Assembly (NCBI GenBank): GCA_031732875.1
Contig: JAVMKL010000116.1
Coordinates: 1-5,451, forward strand
Reading direction: 5' to 3'
Length of the DNA: 5,451 bases
Origin: JAVMKJ01 sp031732875
GTDB lineage: Bacteria; Pseudomonadota; Gammaproteobacteria; Competibacterales; Competibacteraceae
Shown here: positions 3,904-5,451 of the stretch, in pieces
Layout: the number at the start of each line of letters is the position of its first letter
Numbering within the stretch: position 1 is the first letter of the stretch
Program-made: the position numbers and the translations under genes
Notes under the pieces: model-generated
Databases searched by the model: none
Told to the model about the DNA's origin: nothing
What the model saw: the letters and a program-made list of their open reading frames with translations, nothing else

Positions 3904-5451
3904 ATGAATTCTTTCCCTTTCGACCCCAAGGCCTTTCTCAAGATCCTCACCACGTTGCCGGGCGTCTACCGGATGCTGGACGAACGCGGCCAGGTGCTGT
4001 ACGTCGGAAAAGCCCGCAATCTCCGGCAACGGGTTTCCAGCTACTTTCGGGAAAATCACGCGTCCGCCAGGACGCGCAGCCTGGTTTCTCACATCCAGGC
4101 CGTCGAAGTCACGATTACCCATACCGAGACCGAGGCGCTGATTCTGGAAAGCACGCTGATCAAGCAGTTCAAACCCCGTTACAACATCCTGCTGCGCGAC
4201 GACAAGGGCTATCCTTATATCCATCTGTCCGACGGTCCATTTCCCCGTCTGTCGCTGCATCGGGGCGCCAAGCGTCCGTCGGGGCGCTACTTCGGGCCGT
4301 ATCCCCATGCCAATGCCGTCCGCGATACCCTGAACCTGCTGCAGAAAGTGTTTCGGTTGCGTCAGTGCGAGGACAGCTTTTTCAACAGCCGGTGCCGGCC
4401 CTGCCTGCAATATCAGATCAAGCGCTGCACCGCCCCCTGCGTCGGTCTGGTTGACCACGACGGGTACCAGCGCCAGTTGCACGATGCTATCCTGTTTCTG
4501 GAAGGCAGGAGCCGAGAGGTGATCGACGAGCTGGCACGGCGCATGGAAACGGCTTCGGTCGCGCTGAAGTTCGAGGAGGCGGCGGTCTACCGCGACCAGA
4601 TCGTCGAGTTGCGACAGATCCAGCAGCGCCAGCATGTCGAGGGCGAGAGCGGCGATCTCGATGTGGTGGCCTGTGCCGCGCGGGGTGGGGAAGCCTGCGT
4701 GCAAGTGTTTGTCTTTCGCGACGGTCGTCTGCTGGGCAACAAGGCTTTTTTTCCACGGCTGCCGGAAAACGAGGATGCGGGCACCGTACTGAGTGCTTTC
4801 CTAGCCCAGTATTATCTCGACAAGTTTGTTCCGGCCGAACTGGTGGTCAGCCACGAATTCGCGGATGCCGCGCTTCTCGGTCGGGCGCTCCAGGAGCGGG
4901 CCGGGCGGCGCGTCGTCATCGGCGTCCGCGTGCGCGGCGAGCGGGCACGCTGGCTGGAAATGGCGATGCGCAATGCCGAACATGCCCTAGCCGCGCGCCT
5001 GTCCGGTCGGGCCGGAACGCGCCACCGCCTGGAGGCGTTGCGGGAGGCCTTGGGACTCGAACAAGCATTGTCGCGCCTGGAATGCTTCGACATCAGCCAT
5101 ATCCAGGGGGAGGCGACGGTGGCGTCCTGCGTGGTTTTCGGCGAGGAAGGGCCGCTCAAGTCCGACTATCGCCGCTACAACATCGAAGAGATCGCTCCAG
5201 GTGATGATTATGCCGCCTTGCATCAGGCGCTGACACGCCGTTACGCCCGCTTGCGGGAAGAGAGCGGGAGGTTGCCCGATATTCTGTTCGTCGATGGCGG
5301 CAAGGGTCAGTTGGCGCAGGCGCGCGACGTGCTGGACGAGTTGGAGGTGACGGGGGTGGTAACGGTCGGTATCGCCAAGGGACCCGACCGCCGGCCGGGG
5401 CTGGAGACGCTTTACTTGTTCGAGGATAACCGCCCCATTATACTGCCCGTC
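3904..5451 (+). CDS. uvrC: Excinuclease ABC subunit C (3' end cut by window edge)
   Basis: The first 516 residues of UvrC, the nuclease that cuts on both sides of a lesion in the UvrAB-DNA complex during nucleotide excision repair; E. coli UvrC is 610 aa, so about 95 residues (rest of the second nuclease domain and the C-terminal HhH pair) lie beyond the window. The N-terminal GIY-YIG nuclease (3' incision) shows GVY (20-22), YVGKARNLRQRV (33-44) with Tyr33 and Arg43, and the TETEALILE segment (74-82) carrying the conserved Glu. Cys155, Cys167, Cys175 and Cys179 match the four Cys reported to bind an Fe-S cluster in E. coli UvrC. The UVR motif for UvrB contact is about 203-237. The RNase H-like nuclease (5' incision) shows Asp396 in FDISH and Asp464 in VDGGKGQ. 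The ATG at 3904 aligns with the E. coli start; TTG at 3901 is an alternative. No clear Shine-Dalgarno sequence precedes it. Confidence 0.96.
   Translation, partial: MNSFPFDPKAFLKILTTLPGVYRMLDERGQVLYVGKARNLRQRVSSYFRENHASARTRSLVSHIQAVEVTITHTETEALILESTLIKQFKPRYNILLRDDKGYPYIHLSDGPFPRLSLHRGAKRPSGRYFGPYPHANAVRDTLNLLQKVFRLRQCEDSFFNSRCRPCLQYQIKRCTAPCVGLVDHDGYQRQLHDAILFLEGRSREVIDELARRMETASVALKFEEAAVYRDQIVELRQIQQRQHVEGESGDLDVVACAARGGEACVQVFVFRDGRLLGNKAFFPRLPENEDAGTVLSAFLAQYYLDKFVPAELVVSHEFADAALLGRALQERAGRRVVIGVRVRGERARWLEMAMRNAEHALAARLSGRAGTRHRLEALREALGLEQALSRLECFDISHIQGEATVASCVVFGEEGPLKSDYRRYNIEEIAPGDDYAALHQALTRRYARLREESGRLPDILFVDGGKGQLAQARDVLDELEVTGVVTVGIAKGPDRRPGLETLYLFEDNRPIILPV

Noticed and set aside
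3667..4704. Long minus-strand reading frame across the regulator end and uvrC
   Set aside because: It is antisense to UvrC GIY-YIG and UVR domains and spans the terminator; it has no recognisable motifs.

Overview
The window looks like chromosomal DNA of a moderately high-GC gammaproteobacterium. The class 2 (quinone-linked) dihydroorotate dehydrogenase and UvrC read very close to their enterobacterial relatives. The transcription factor between them resembles VpsR of Vibrio, an atypical NtrC-family regulator. I cannot name the genus. No mobile element, CRISPR array, tRNA or rRNA is visible.

Layout. Bases 1-738 (minus strand) hold an exported dienelactone-hydrolase-family protein, cut by the left edge of the window just past its catalytic His. 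After a 117 bp gap comes pyrD (856-1869, minus), so pyrD lies upstream of the hydrolase on the same strand and the two may be co-transcribed. Bases 1870-2443 form a 574 bp divergent spacer, most of it clearly more AT-rich than the genes. It carries a hairpin in the presumed pyrD leader, a candidate pyrD promoter inside a 30 bp inverted repeat, several more dyads, two possible small ORFs, and candidate promoters for the regulator. The regulator gene is at 2444-3787 (plus) and is followed by a GC-rich hairpin with a short T tract (3810-3843), probably its terminator. uvrC starts at 3904 (plus) and runs off the right edge after 516 codons.

How it fits together. pyrD (pyrimidine synthesis) and uvrC (nucleotide excision repair) are housekeeping genes. 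The distinctive item is the regulator. Its receiver-like domain has lost the phosphoacceptor Asp. Its AAA+ ATPase has intact Walker A, Walker B and arginine-finger motifs, but the sigma-54 contact loop reads GAFAGA instead of GAFTGA. Together with its resemblance to VpsR, this suggests a regulator that is not controlled by phosphorylation and may not work through sigma-54 in the usual way; a ligand such as c-di-GMP is a possible input, by analogy only. It sits beside uvrC, a place where many gammaproteobacteria carry the response regulator gacA/uvrY. The dyad-rich spacer upstream is the natural place to look for its binding sites or those of a partner.
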